Assembly: GCA_027625915.1 (NCBI GenBank)
Contig: JANTQA010000057.1
Location: forward strand, 11,160,001-11,224,000
Direction: 5' to 3'
Origin: Anaeramoeba flamelloides
Lineage: Eukaryota > Metamonada > Anaeramoebidae
DNA: 64,000 nucleotides
In this document: positions 55,288-64,000 of the stretch, in pieces
Numbering within the stretch: position 1 is the stretch's first letter
Layout: the number at the start of each line of letters is the position of its first letter
Translations under genes and position numbers: made by a program
The notes under the pieces: model-generated
The model's input: only the letters and a program-made list of their open reading frames with translations
Told to the model about the DNA's origin: nothing
Databases searched by the model: none

Positions 55288-57762
55288 TTAAAAATTAAAA
55301 TTATTATCATTGAGATTATTTTTTTTCTCAACAACACATTCACACCCATATATTCTTTTTTCTATGTCTTTTGGCACCAGAATTATTCTTTCTTCTTTAT
55401 TTCTTCTATTTTTTTTACTCTGACCTTCACTTCCGCTTCGACTTTCGCTTTCACTCTGACTCTGACTTCGACTTTTACTTCCACTTCCACTCCTACTTCG
55501 ACTTCGACTTCCACTTCGACTTCCACTTCGACTTCGGCTTCGGCTTCGGCTTCGGCTTCGGCTTCGGCTTCGGCTTCCACTTCCAATTCCACTTTGACTT
55601 CTACTTCTACTTTGACTTCGACTTCGACTTTTGCTTTTGCTTCGGCTTTGGCTTCTATTTTCGCTTTTGCTTTGGTTTTGGCTATCATTTTGGATGTGGA
55701 TTTGATGATGATTCTGGCTTTGGCTTTGGCTTTGGCTTTTGTGATAACTATGACTTTTGTGATGGCTTTGGCTTTTGTGATGGCTTCTATTTTGGTTTTG
55801 GCTTTGGCTTTGGCTTTGGCTTTGGCTTTGGCTTTGGTTTTGGCTTTTGTGATGGCTTTTGTGATGGAGTTGGCTTTGTCTTTTATGATGGCTTTTGTGA
55901 TTACTGTGTCTTTTGTGGTGGCCTTGGTTATGGCTTTTGTGATGGCTTTTGTGATGGCTGTGGCTTTGTCTTTTATGATGGCTTTTGTGGTGTCTGTGGC
56001 TTTTACTTTGGCCTTTGTTATGGCTTTTGTGATGGCTTTGTCTTTGGATTTTCTCTCTACCCTGATCCCATTGGTTACAGCTTGTTAAATTTCGTTTACA
56101 TTTTTCCATTCCCATTCCCATTCCCATTTCCTCTTCTGTTTCAGATATATCATTTCTATTTCGTTTTCTTTTTCTTTTCTGTGAAATTTTTTTATGATAA
56201 TTTTGTCCTTCACAAAATCTATCATTACCTTGGGTGAAATTAAGATTGCTTTCGATCACTATTTCTTCATCACTCTTTTGGCTTTCTTCTTTGGTTTCGA
56301 TTTTAATTTTAATTTTTTCATCATTATTTCCATTTCTATGATCTTCATTGTCAAAATTTTCTTTCTCTTTTGCTTTCATTCGTTGACGACATGTATTTTT
56401 GGCGTGTTCAATGCCATTCAATTGCCGAAAGAAATGCGTTTGAACGCCTGTCATCTGTTCTTTAATTTTATCAACTATTTTGCATAATTCCTTTCTTGTC
56501 TTCATTGTTAGATTGTATCGTTGGTGTAATAGCGACATAATTTTCAGGGGTTCTCTCTCATCAAAATTCGATCGGCTTAAATCTTTTGTTGGGTGTTCCG
56601 ATAAGGCATTAGTGTTCTGCAAATTTTGAACCTTTTGTGCAAACGGTTTGACACTATATGTGTAATTGAGATCGGTTGTTTCGTTTTGGTTAAGAGATAT
56701 CTTTGTTGTCTTTGGTTTTTCTTTCTTTGTCTGGGGTGGACTTAATAATAAGGATCCGACTAATGTCTCGTTTTCTTGTTGGGTGCAACTAAGTTGAAAA
56801 TGTTTATGATCCAAAGCATTCTTGTCCAATTGTGCGAATGATGAACTGTTAGTTGGAAATATTATTTTGTGAGGAGGACAAAAAGTGATAGATTTCGAGT
56901 TTTTTTCTGCGCGAATCTGCTGTTTCTGTTCATTTCTTTTGAGGCTTGGGCTGAACGATTTTTGTTGAGGTGTATTGACTTTGATTTGTTTTTTTTTTGG
57001 TTTTTTTTTGGCTTTTTTTTTCTTTTGTTTGTGCTTCTTTATCTTTTTGAAATCTTTGGTACTGTTTTTTTTTTTCTTTTCTAAAGAATTTAATAAGTTT
57101 TGTTGTTTTTGTGGGTAGGTAATTCCACCCCCAGCGGAGACGAAAAAAGGTTGTTGATTTTTGATTTGAAAACTTTTATGTTTTTCGAGTTTGTGGTTTT
57201 TTAAAATCGGCTTTATGTTCTTGGTATTTAATGCAATACTCATTAAACGCTTGGTCGACGAATCGTGGCAAGACGATGATGACGATGACGACGACGAAGA
57301 AGCACATGTGGAAGAATGGGAAGAAGAGGAATGGCGGAACGAAGAACAAGAAGAAATCGAATGATGGGAATGTGAAGAATAAGTGGAAGAAGAATAAAAA
57401 GAAGACGATGAAGTTGTTTTCTGGGTACCGGTCTCGATTAGACAGTCAAGTTCTTCAGAGCTTTGGGAATAAGAAGAAGACTCGTCATTTAGATTTTCAC
57501 CTTTTGAATATTTGTACAGCTTGGTTTTTTCTGGATCAAATTCAAAATAAACAAATTCCAAATTGAATTTTGTTGAATTAAAACGACATTGCCTCACAAT
57601 CCGTTCAGATCTTGACACACACCCATCACACAAAGCAATTTGACACACATTTAATAGACGTTGGTAGACAATATGCTTTCTTGCAATTTTCAATAAAAGT
57701 ATTTTGTGGAATATGGTGACCTGGCTATTCGAACAATAAGAACAATAATTTTTTTTGCTCAT
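55288..57762 (-). CDS. RS-domain protein with N-terminal zinc motif
   Basis: Intact frame of 824 codons, ATG at 57762, TAA at 55290-55288. The N terminus has two CxxC knuckles (Cys7/Cys10 and Cys45/Cys48), with Cys40 nearby, likely a single zinc site. A Ser-rich run (about 120-170) and a Lys-rich stretch (about 230-260) follow. A compact, probably folded segment comes next (KIMSLLHQRYNLTMKTRKEL, then VDKIKEQMTGVQTHFFRQL). From about residue 555 the chain is low complexity: first HHKSHHKS/HHKSQSQS repeats, then RSRS/GSRS dipeptides (coded around 55690-55420). RS tails of this sort usually mark nuclear, splicing-associated proteins and are phosphorylated by SR kinases; that role is inferred. 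The end returns to normal sequence (IILVPKDIEKRIYGCECVVE). No RNA-recognition motif is visible, so it is not a classical SR protein. Confidence 0.85.
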   Translation of the reverse strand: MSKKNYCSYCSNSQVTIFHKILLLKIARKHIVYQRLLNVCQIALCDGCVSRSERIVRQCRFNSTKFNLEFVYFEFDPEKTKLYKYSKGENLNDESSSYSQSSEELDCLIETGTQKTTSSSSFYSSSTYSSHSHHSISSCSSFRHSSSSHSSTCASSSSSSSSSSCHDSSTKRLMSIALNTKNIKPILKNHKLEKHKSFQIKNQQPFFVSAGGGITYPQKQQNLLNSLEKKKKNSTKDFKKIKKHKQKKKKAKKKPKKKQIKVNTPQQKSFSPSLKRNEQKQQIRAEKNSKSITFCPPHKIIFPTNSSSFAQLDKNALDHKHFQLSCTQQENETLVGSLLLSPPQTKKEKPKTTKISLNQNETTDLNYTYSVKPFAQKVQNLQNTNALSEHPTKDLSRSNFDEREPLKIMSLLHQRYNLTMKTRKELCKIVDKIKEQMTGVQTHFFRQLNGIEHAKNTCRQRMKAKEKENFDNEDHRNGNNDEKIKIKIETKEESQKSDEEIVIESNLNFTQGNDRFCEGQNYHKKISQKRKRKRNRNDISETEEEMGMGMGMEKCKRNLTSCNQWDQGREKIQRQSHHKSHNKGQSKSHRHHKSHHKRQSHSHHKSHHKSHNQGHHKRHSNHKSHHKRQSQLHHKSHHKSQNQSQSQSQSQSQSQNQNRSHHKSQSHHKSHSYHKSQSQSQSQNHHQIHIQNDSQNQSKSENRSQSRSKSKSRSRSQSRSRSQSGIGSGSRSRSRSRSRSRSRSRSGSRSGSRSRSRSGSGSKSRSQSQSESESRSGSEGQSKKNRRNKEERIILVPKDIEKRIYGCECVVEKKNNLNDNNFNF
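55420..56070 (-). repeat. Tandem simple repeats coding RS and HHKS
   Basis: The distal part encodes Arg-Ser/Gly-Ser dipeptides; the proximal part encodes His-His-Lys-Ser and Gln-Ser units. The degenerate hexamer and dodecamer repeats keep one frame, which shows selection on the protein. Confidence 0.9.
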
Positions 57763-58620
57763 CCACTAAAAAAAAAATTAATAAAAAAAATGATTGTCAA
57801 GATTTATAGATAATAAGATTGTCTTTTATTCTTGTTGTTCCTTTTTTTTGTGAACTTTTTACTCAAGAGCCAATCACAAAGATATTCCATTTCGTTTTTC
57901 AGTTTAAAAATTATCGATTTGGAAAAATGACAACCCAATTTTCTTTGAGGGTTTGAACTGATAGCATTAATCGTTTATGTAGCAAATTTAAATATTTGTT
58001 TTTTGGCTGAAAGAACTAGTTAACTTTTTGATCAATTAATTTAGTTGAAGGGTATGTTGACCATAATTTATTAAAGCTGAAAAGAAAAAATATATTTGAT
58101 TGTTCTCAAAAACAATTTTTCTATGGCATATTTAGAAGAAATCTGAAAACATTAACACCATTGTATCTTAGAAATGAAAACAAGTTAAATTCTCAAGTTA
58201 AATTGGTTGGTATTTAGAATAAATCTGCTAAAGATTCATTATTTATAACAATATTTTTATTATTTTAGAAATGAACATTTTTTTTTTAATGATTATTTAT
58301 GAGTCAAGATACATTTAACAAATTTGAGTGTCAAGAATTTATCGGAAACTGAATGGATTAAATGACTTCTTTAACGAAATCAATGAGTTTCTAAATGAAA
58401 AGTGGAGATTGGAATATGTCCCTAGTAAAAAGATTTAATATGTCATTTAAATATTGGAAAATCTATAAATAATAAAAAAATTGGTAAGAAAAAATTATAA
58501 AAAATCATTTATTTATTGATCTTATCTCTTATAATTTATGCAATTTCTTTGTTTTCCCTCAGTTTTATTTTTTATTCTGAATGAAAAAACTTTTATTTGA
58601 TAAATTATTGATTAGCAAAC
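57763..58620. other. AT-rich upstream region of the RS-domain gene
   Basis: No gene supported. About 58440-58620 resembles 720-1130. Presumably carries the RS gene promoter, but no element is recognisable. Confidence 0.6.
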
Positions 58621-59031
58621 ACACATGCAAAAATTGATGTCTTAATATTTTGATTTTTTTTACGAAATTTGTCATTTTTCCAAAAACTATAAAACTTTTC
58701 CTATGCATCCAGCAGAGAGAAAGATTTCTTTTCAACAAACCTGAAGTTTCTAATAGTAAAAAATTCGATTTAATAATAGAATAAAAATGTTTGGGGCTTG
58801 AAACAGATTAAAAAAAAAATCGAAAATAATTTTTTGAAATCAAAAAACAAAAACAACCCCAAACATTTTTATTCTATTATTAAATTGAATTTTTTGCTAT
58901 TGAATACCTTGTATTTTTTGACAAGAAGCATGTGCCTTATGGGCGCATCCGAGAAAGTTTTATAGTTTTTGGAAAAATGACAAATTTAGTCAAAAACCAC
59001 AAAATATTAAGACATCAATTTTTCACATATG
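58621..59031. repeat. Foldback element with long inverted arms
   Basis: Outer arms: AAAAATTGATGTCTTAATAT at 58629 and its inverse ending at about 59023, each including ACAAATTT/AAATTTGT and TTATAGTTTTTGGAAAAATG. Inner arms: 58752-58796 and 58857-58901 are near-perfect inverted copies (AATAATAGAATAAAAATGTT / its complement). The loop is about 60 bases. An open frame at 58932-59159 starts within the right arm and is not regarded as a gene. Confidence 0.85.
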
Positions 59032-62000
59032 ATTTACTTAAAATTTCAAAAGAATTATCCAATTTGGATTTTAATTTTTATTTAATTTGTCAAATTATGA
59101 TTTATGGATCAGAAAATAGGGTTTTTTTAAAATTATTCAACAGAAATATTATTTGTTGAAAAATAAATGTAACAAAATATTCATTCAGTTTGCAAAATAG
59201 GATTTATATAAATCATGTAACACTTTTCAAATTTTTCTTACATAAAAGAAGTCTAAATTATTAATATACCTTTTAGAATTGGTATGTAGATTATTGATTT
59301 TGATTTTTGAGTTGATATATTTTTTTAAAAGTTGAATAATTATTATGATCTTCTTATTTTTTGATGAATAGTATTTATTTATTGGAAATATTTTTCATCG
59401 GGTTAGAAAATCATTTATTTTTCTCTTAATTTGTAGTAACCCAAAATAATTAGTAATATGATTGGGATTTCAAACCACATGATTGTATGTTTCTTTGAGT
59501 TTCGCCTTTTATAGTTATTTTTTGATTTCAAGAATCCAATTCTTCATACTTGACTATTTGAAACAGTACGCTTTGTTATGGTTTATTTTGATGATAATAT
59601 TTCAAAAAAGAATTTGATAAACTAAAATAAAAAAAAATGAAGTTCAAAATCATAATAAAAATGAATGTAACGAGATAACCAAGGTAACCTCTTATGATGA
59701 CTTACTTCCAAATAAAGAAGATAAAGAAAAATACTCGAAATAAACCTAGGTTAACAATTTTTTTTTTACATCTTTCTTTCGATATATTCATTTAAACTTT
59801 ATCTTTCTTGTTTGTAATGAAAATAGATAAGATTTGTTTAAAATTATACACCTTCTCAGATTTTTTTTTCTTGGTTAAATCCTCTGCCAATGTAAATCAT
59901 ATAATAGAATACATTTCTAGATTCTTAACATAATTAAATATAAACCATAAATTTCTAGAAAAAAACCGTTCCAAAAAATTGAAAATTTAAAAATTCAACC
60001 CTTGCTTACTTTGGGTACGCATTATTTTTGCCAATATAGTAGCAAATTATGATATTTTGATTTCGAAGTTTCAATATGATGACACACAAAAAATATTTTT
60101 TTAAATATTCTAATAAATAAAAATTTTAAAAATGGTAAAATAAACATACTTGCTTAAAGAAGTTTGACAAAAAAAACTATTTAATAGATGAGTTTAAAGA
60201 TGTTTCTTGAATTTTTTTATCAATATAATTTATCATTCTGAAAATATTTAGTCAGACTTTTTTAAAATATCAAGCGGGTATTTGAATGATGAATCGGGGT
60301 TGGGCGAACTTCTTTTCCTATTCTACTTTTTTTTCTGAAATATTTTCAAGTCAAAGTTTGAAAAAACTATATCTCTATTAATTATTTTTTAATTCTTTCA
60401 TTATATACAAACTCATTTTCACTCAAAGAAGTCCAGTAAAAATCAAAAATCCACTTTTTTCAGAAGCATCCAAATGAAAATTGTTTAGAAATAATTGAAA
60501 TAATACATTAAGATTAGAGTCGAAAATCAATAAAAGAAATAATAGAACAAACTATAAATTTAAAAAAAAAAATCGAAATAAAATGTAAAAAAAATTTTGG
60601 TAGCTACTTTCATTGGAGCATCTAGTCAAAAATTTCTCAATTTCTTACGAAAAGAAAAAATTTTAACAATTAATTTTTTTAATAGTTATTAGTATGAATT
60701 TAAAAGATAACACAAATTCACAAGTTTCTTAATATTAATTTCGAGTTTTCAAGGTTTTTTTCTTTTCGAATTTACTTTTTATAAAAAAATAAAAAAGGAA
60801 GGAAAAATGATAAAAAATTTGAAAAAGGTAAAAAAGAAAATACTTAAAAAAAAATTCTTTTTTGACTAAATTAGACAAAATGATTCAGATCTACAGATTG
60901 ACAATTTATTTGAGAAAAATATGGATAAAATTCATGGAATTTAGTCTATTTCTTAAATAAAATCGTGCCCTTTTGAATGAAATAGATTTGTTATTACAAT
61001 TTTAGCAAATTTTTAAATTGGGGTTTCTAAATAAAACAAAGATATAAATCAACCTTATTTTTATTATTCAAAATCATTTTAATTTTTTTAGAGCTTATTA
61101 AATATTTTTTTTCCAAAAACTTTTTATTTTTAATAAATCCCCAGTTCATTTTCACAGTGAATTTATAACAAGGTTCTTTCTTTCTTTTTTTTTATTTTAT
61201 TATTTTTATTTTAATGTGCTTAATAAGTTATAATTACTTAAATATTTTATATTAATAGAATAAACCCTTGGTTATTATTTTTTTGTTATAAAATATATCT
61301 GTCTATTTTTGAATTTAAAAAAAATTGTCAAACAAAATAATTAATCTATTCTTATTGATAGCATACTTAATTATAAATACGAACTTTTTTAATTACAATA
61401 TGTTTTAATATTTATATTAATGAGTATTATTTTATATTCTGATAAGTTTTTTTTTTTGTTATTGGCCTAAACTTGTTTAAAATGATTTTATTTTGAATAT
61501 TATTTTATATATTTCCAATATTATTAGTTCTAATTTATAAACTATATAAAATAATTTATAATTAAAATTTTTAAATTCTTTTATTTATTTCATTACCTAT
61601 AATCTTAAAATACAAATATAGTTTTTTTTATCAGTCACTAGGTTTTAAAATGTAATATATTTGCTATCAGTAATAAATAAAAGAGCTTTGATAATTTCAA
61701 GATTTAAATTGTTTTTTTATATTTTGAAAAAAAATTTTTAGGAAAGGTGAAACAGTTATTTATGTGTTAGTTTTCTTCTACTTATATATTTCAAAAGAAT
61801 TTTTCCATATTATTAATAGTTAAAATAATCTGTGTATAAAAGGCAAATGTGGTGTTTAAAATTTAAAGTCTTATTTCTTTTTTTTTTTTTCAAAGAATTT
61901 TCCATTAAATAATCAACGAAAATTACAACAATCGAAATTCGATCTAGACATTTATTTCTTAAAGATCAACAATTATAAAAAAATTTGAAAAAAAAAAGAA

Positions 62001-62160
62001 AAAAAGAAAAAATTTTTCAAAAATAGTTACAATTTTATGGATCAAGTTTTACAAACAAAAACAAAAAAAAAACAAATAATTTCAAAAAAATTGAGAAAAA
62101 TACAAAAATTAGAAACAAATTAATTCATAATTTAAAATTTACCCAAAAAATAAATGATTT
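59032..62160. other. AT-rich, repeat-bearing region, no gene seen
   Basis: About 59490-59790 is a copy of 2835-3160 and about 60425-60965 a copy of 10985-11480. A string CGTGCCCTTTTGAATGAAAT at 60964 resembles one end of the transposon at 1200-2689 but has no partner. No coding segment supported. Confidence 0.55.
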
Positions 62161-62427
62161 CTCCTTCAAAATTGTTTTTAACGTAAGTATACTATATTGG
62201 GAAAAGAATTAGATTTTATATTGGAACAAGAAAAAAAAAAAACATGGTTTTGAATTTGAAACGAGAGTTTTTTGCTTTGGATGGTGTGTTTTTGATCACT
62301 TTACAACAGAGAATTTTTTTGTTGGATCTTTCATTTATTTATAACAGTCCATTTTATTTTAAGGTTCTAGTCATTTATCGTGAATTTGCTCCATACTCAA
62401 GGGGTGATCTGAGACCAAAAAGGGTAT
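62161..62427 (+). CDS. Possible exon, unrecognised
   Basis: A plus-strand frame reads YYIGKRIRFYIGTRKKKN, then VLNLKREFFALDGVFLITLQ and FAPYSRGDLRPKR before a GTATTA that could be a donor at about 62424. Composition is more protein-like than the surroundings. An ATG lies at 62244 but the open frame begins before it. The first segment loosely recalls eL33 (FYLGKR), but the remainder does not match, so I give no name. Confidence 0.25.
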
Positions 62428-62524
62428 TATGAAGTAACCCTTCTTTTGGTTAACAAAATTCAAATTACAAAAAAAAAAATCATTAGATCATCTTTGATAA
62501 AAATTTCAATTCATAAAAATAAGT

Positions 62525-62985
62525 TTAAAAGAGTTCTCAATTTCCAAAAATCCAAATTTTAAAAAAAAATTTCATCTTTTCTCATTTTCTGTTTCCAAAT
62601 GATTAAATTTCTTTAATTTAAAACCAATTGATTTCTTGAAGTTCTCAATCAAGTTAGTTCGATTTAATCGGATTTGTGGTTATTTTATAACCCTCTAAAT
62701 TAGACCAAGTATGGATTATATAATATTCTTACGATAAAAATGATTCCTTCAAAAAAATAAAAAAAAAAAAAAAAAAAATCTTCAAAGATCTCAAAAAGAG
62801 CCAAAGAGCGACACTTCAAAACTGGCATAGTTGTTTTCGAAATTGTATTTCGCAACTATTCTAATTGTAAATTGGGTTTCACTCTAGGGCACTTTATTAT
62901 AAAAATGTACTCGTCGATGGTTGTTGATTTTTGGAGATCGATCGTACATCATAGGTTGGTTGGTTTTTAAAAGGTGTTAGGTACT
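62525..62985 (+). repeat. Dispersed repeat C, copy 2
   Basis: Diverged copy of 27990-28500 in the same orientation. The short frame at about 63041-63151 just beyond it lies in sequence that also resembles the flank of the other copy. Confidence 0.75.
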
Positions 62986-63664
62986 CATAAAAATTACTAA
63001 AAAGTTTGTTTCCATTTCAGAAAATTAAATTTCACGATAATGATTCATGCCTTAAACAAAAAATTTATACTTGTTCTGGGAGAAGATATTGTTAATTGTC
63101 ATATTCGAGTACTTTTTATCGATTTTATTAAATTCAAATTTGAAAACTAATAAATATAATTTATTTCTTGTTTAATCAGTAATTTTCAAAAAGTAAAAAT
63201 TGAATAAAATCATCAACAACAAACGGTTCAACGAATTCAAGTAGTTCAACTATTTTTCTGGGAATGTTTCAAAACTTTTGGTTTTAACTTTTTGAAGAGG
63301 ACTTTACGAGAATTGTTTATTAGCCATTTATAATCCACATATTGGGGGTATTAAGAATCAGACTCTTTTTTGTAATTACAGTGCAGTAATAAAGAATTAA
63401 TTTTCAAAATTAAATCAATGCTAAAAAGAATGGAAAAAGATTAAAGAAGAGAAAACAATATTGGGTCTATCAATCGATTTTATTTTGTTTAATAATTTGA
63501 TTCAAAAAAAGTTTAAACTTTTCTTATGAACCGAAAATATTTGAATTTTAATTATCATTCTTAACAAAACTAAAGTCTTTAGTTTTAGAGGTGTTTCTTG
63601 CTTCTGAATTTCCTTAAAAGAGAAAATGATTGGTTTGGTTCTATTCTATTCTATTCAATTTAAT
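62986..63664. other. AT-rich spacer downstream of eL31
   Basis: No gene supported. A 36-codon ATG frame (MIHALNKKFILVLGEDIVN) is present but appears to be repeat-derived. Confidence 0.5.
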
Positions 63665-63826
63665 TTAATTGATTACTTTGGTTGTAAGTCCTTTAAAGTT
63701 TTTTGTTGGTACATAAGTTACACGAGTATATAATCTTTCTTTGGCTTCTTCGTCTTCATTAATTTGTCTTTCTAACCTTACTCTAATTCTGAATGGAACG
63801 TTTTTGATACCTTTTGACCAGATGAA
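63665..63826 (-). CDS. RPL31: Ribosomal protein eL31, last exon (gene continues beyond window)
   Basis: The minus strand after an ATATAG acceptor reads [20 protein letters not shown], then [20 protein letters not shown] and [13 protein letters not shown], and stops with TAA at 63667-63665. This matches the C-terminal half of eukaryotic/archaeal eL31 (human: AKGIRNVPYRIRVRL, NEDED, LYTLVTYVPV, FKNL.T). eL31 is a large-subunit protein near the peptide exit tunnel. The exon is 162 nt in phase 0. The 174 bases left before the window edge are intron-like (pyrimidine-rich on this strand), so the upstream exons lie outside. Confidence 0.95.
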   Translation of the reverse strand, partial: FIWSKGIKNVPFRIRVRLERQINEDEEAKERLYTRVTYVPTKNFKGLTTKVIN

Positions 63827-64000
63827 CTATATGTATGGAAAATTAAGTCGATCAAAAATTGTTAAAATAGTCAACCAAGAAATTTAGCATCATGTTTTGT
63901 TTTAGTTTTGGAAAAGTAAAAAAAAGTAAAGAAAAAAAAAAAAAAAGAAAAAGCAAAAGCAAAAATCCCTTCCAAAGAAAACAGAAAAAAGAAAAAAGCA
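63827..64000 (-). other. Partial intron of the eL31 gene
   Basis: Ends with CATATAG at the exon. It contains pyrimidine-rich tracts and no coding sequence; the donor is beyond the window. Confidence 0.75.

Noticed and set aside
55282-56237. Plus-strand open frames opposite the RS tail
   Set aside because: Repetitive antisense shadows of the RS and HHKS repeats; the minus-strand frame carries the conserved N terminus and start.
58932-59159. 75-codon open frame
   Set aside because: Starts inside the right arm of a foldback element, with no domain or splice support.
60961-60985. Lone copy of a Tc1-like end
   Set aside because: No opposite end or TA pair within a reasonable distance; may be a remnant but cannot be called an element.
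62161-62215. Resemblance of YYIGKRIRFYIG to ribosomal protein eL33
   Set aside because: The following sequence lacks the conserved HGNSG segment of eL33, and no partner exon was found.
63041-63151. 36-codon ATG frame with plausible composition
   Set aside because: Lies in the flank of dispersed repeat C, and the related copy near 28555 has no comparable frame.
1-64000. CRISPR arrays, bacterial operons, promoters or riboswitches
   Set aside because: No regularly spaced repeats, Shine-Dalgarno context or prokaryotic gene order; the window is eukaryotic.

Overview
The window is very AT-rich nuclear DNA from a eukaryote. Spliceosomal introns with GT..AG ends interrupt most genes, protein-coding islands sit in long AT-rich stretches, and lysine/asparagine/glutamate-rich low complexity and transposon debris are abundant. 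An eL31 ribosomal-protein exon, an R1R2R3 Myb protein, an RS-domain protein and a very large armadillo/ConA-like protein fit a free-living protist. Ankyrin and leucine-rich-repeat proteins that end in divergent BTB regions recall anaeramoebid-type amoeboflagellates, but that placement is only a low-confidence inference.

Layout. 0.4-0.6 kb: last exon of an unrecognised minus-strand gene. 1.2-2.7 kb: an apparently intact Tc1/mariner (DD34E) transposon whose transposase reads through once a 75-nt intron is removed. 4.9-7.9 kb: an ankyrin-BTB gene with a 2-kb intron. 8-13.6 kb: no gene seen. 13.8-14.2 kb: coding-like DNA of uncertain structure. 15.2-20.8 kb: an R1R2R3 Myb gene whose first repeat is divided by an intron. 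23.2-23.5 kb: a possible broken minus-strand exon. 24.1-29.3 kb: a dCTP deaminase gene of three exons, including a 4.4-kb intron filled with repeats. 30-31.5 kb: decayed LINE. 32.6-41.3 kb: a minus-strand giant protein that resembles the N-terminal part of BEACH proteins but has no BEACH domain. 43.3-44.4 kb: a four-exon minus-strand gene for an unrecognised 141-residue protein. 46.4-46.9 kb: a Tc1-type MITE. 50.0-52.2 kb: an LRR-BTB gene. 52.4-54.1 kb: 5'-truncated LINE pieces. 55.3-57.8 kb: an RS-domain protein with an N-terminal zinc motif. 58.6-59.0 kb: a foldback element. 63.7-63.8 kb: the last exon of eL31.

How the parts fit. The genes look like unrelated housekeeping and signalling functions: transcription (Myb), nucleotide metabolism (Dcd), membrane traffic (BEACH-like), adaptor proteins (ANK/LRR-BTB), RNA processing (RS protein) and translation (eL31). 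No gene cluster with a shared task is apparent. The most unusual content is (i) the gene-internal dCTP deaminase intron and the predicted membrane anchor of that enzyme, and (ii) a dispersed family of palindromic modules that recurs at about eight places, twice at the same point inside LINE copies. Gene models were assembled by eye from splice signals and reading-frame phase; no search was run.
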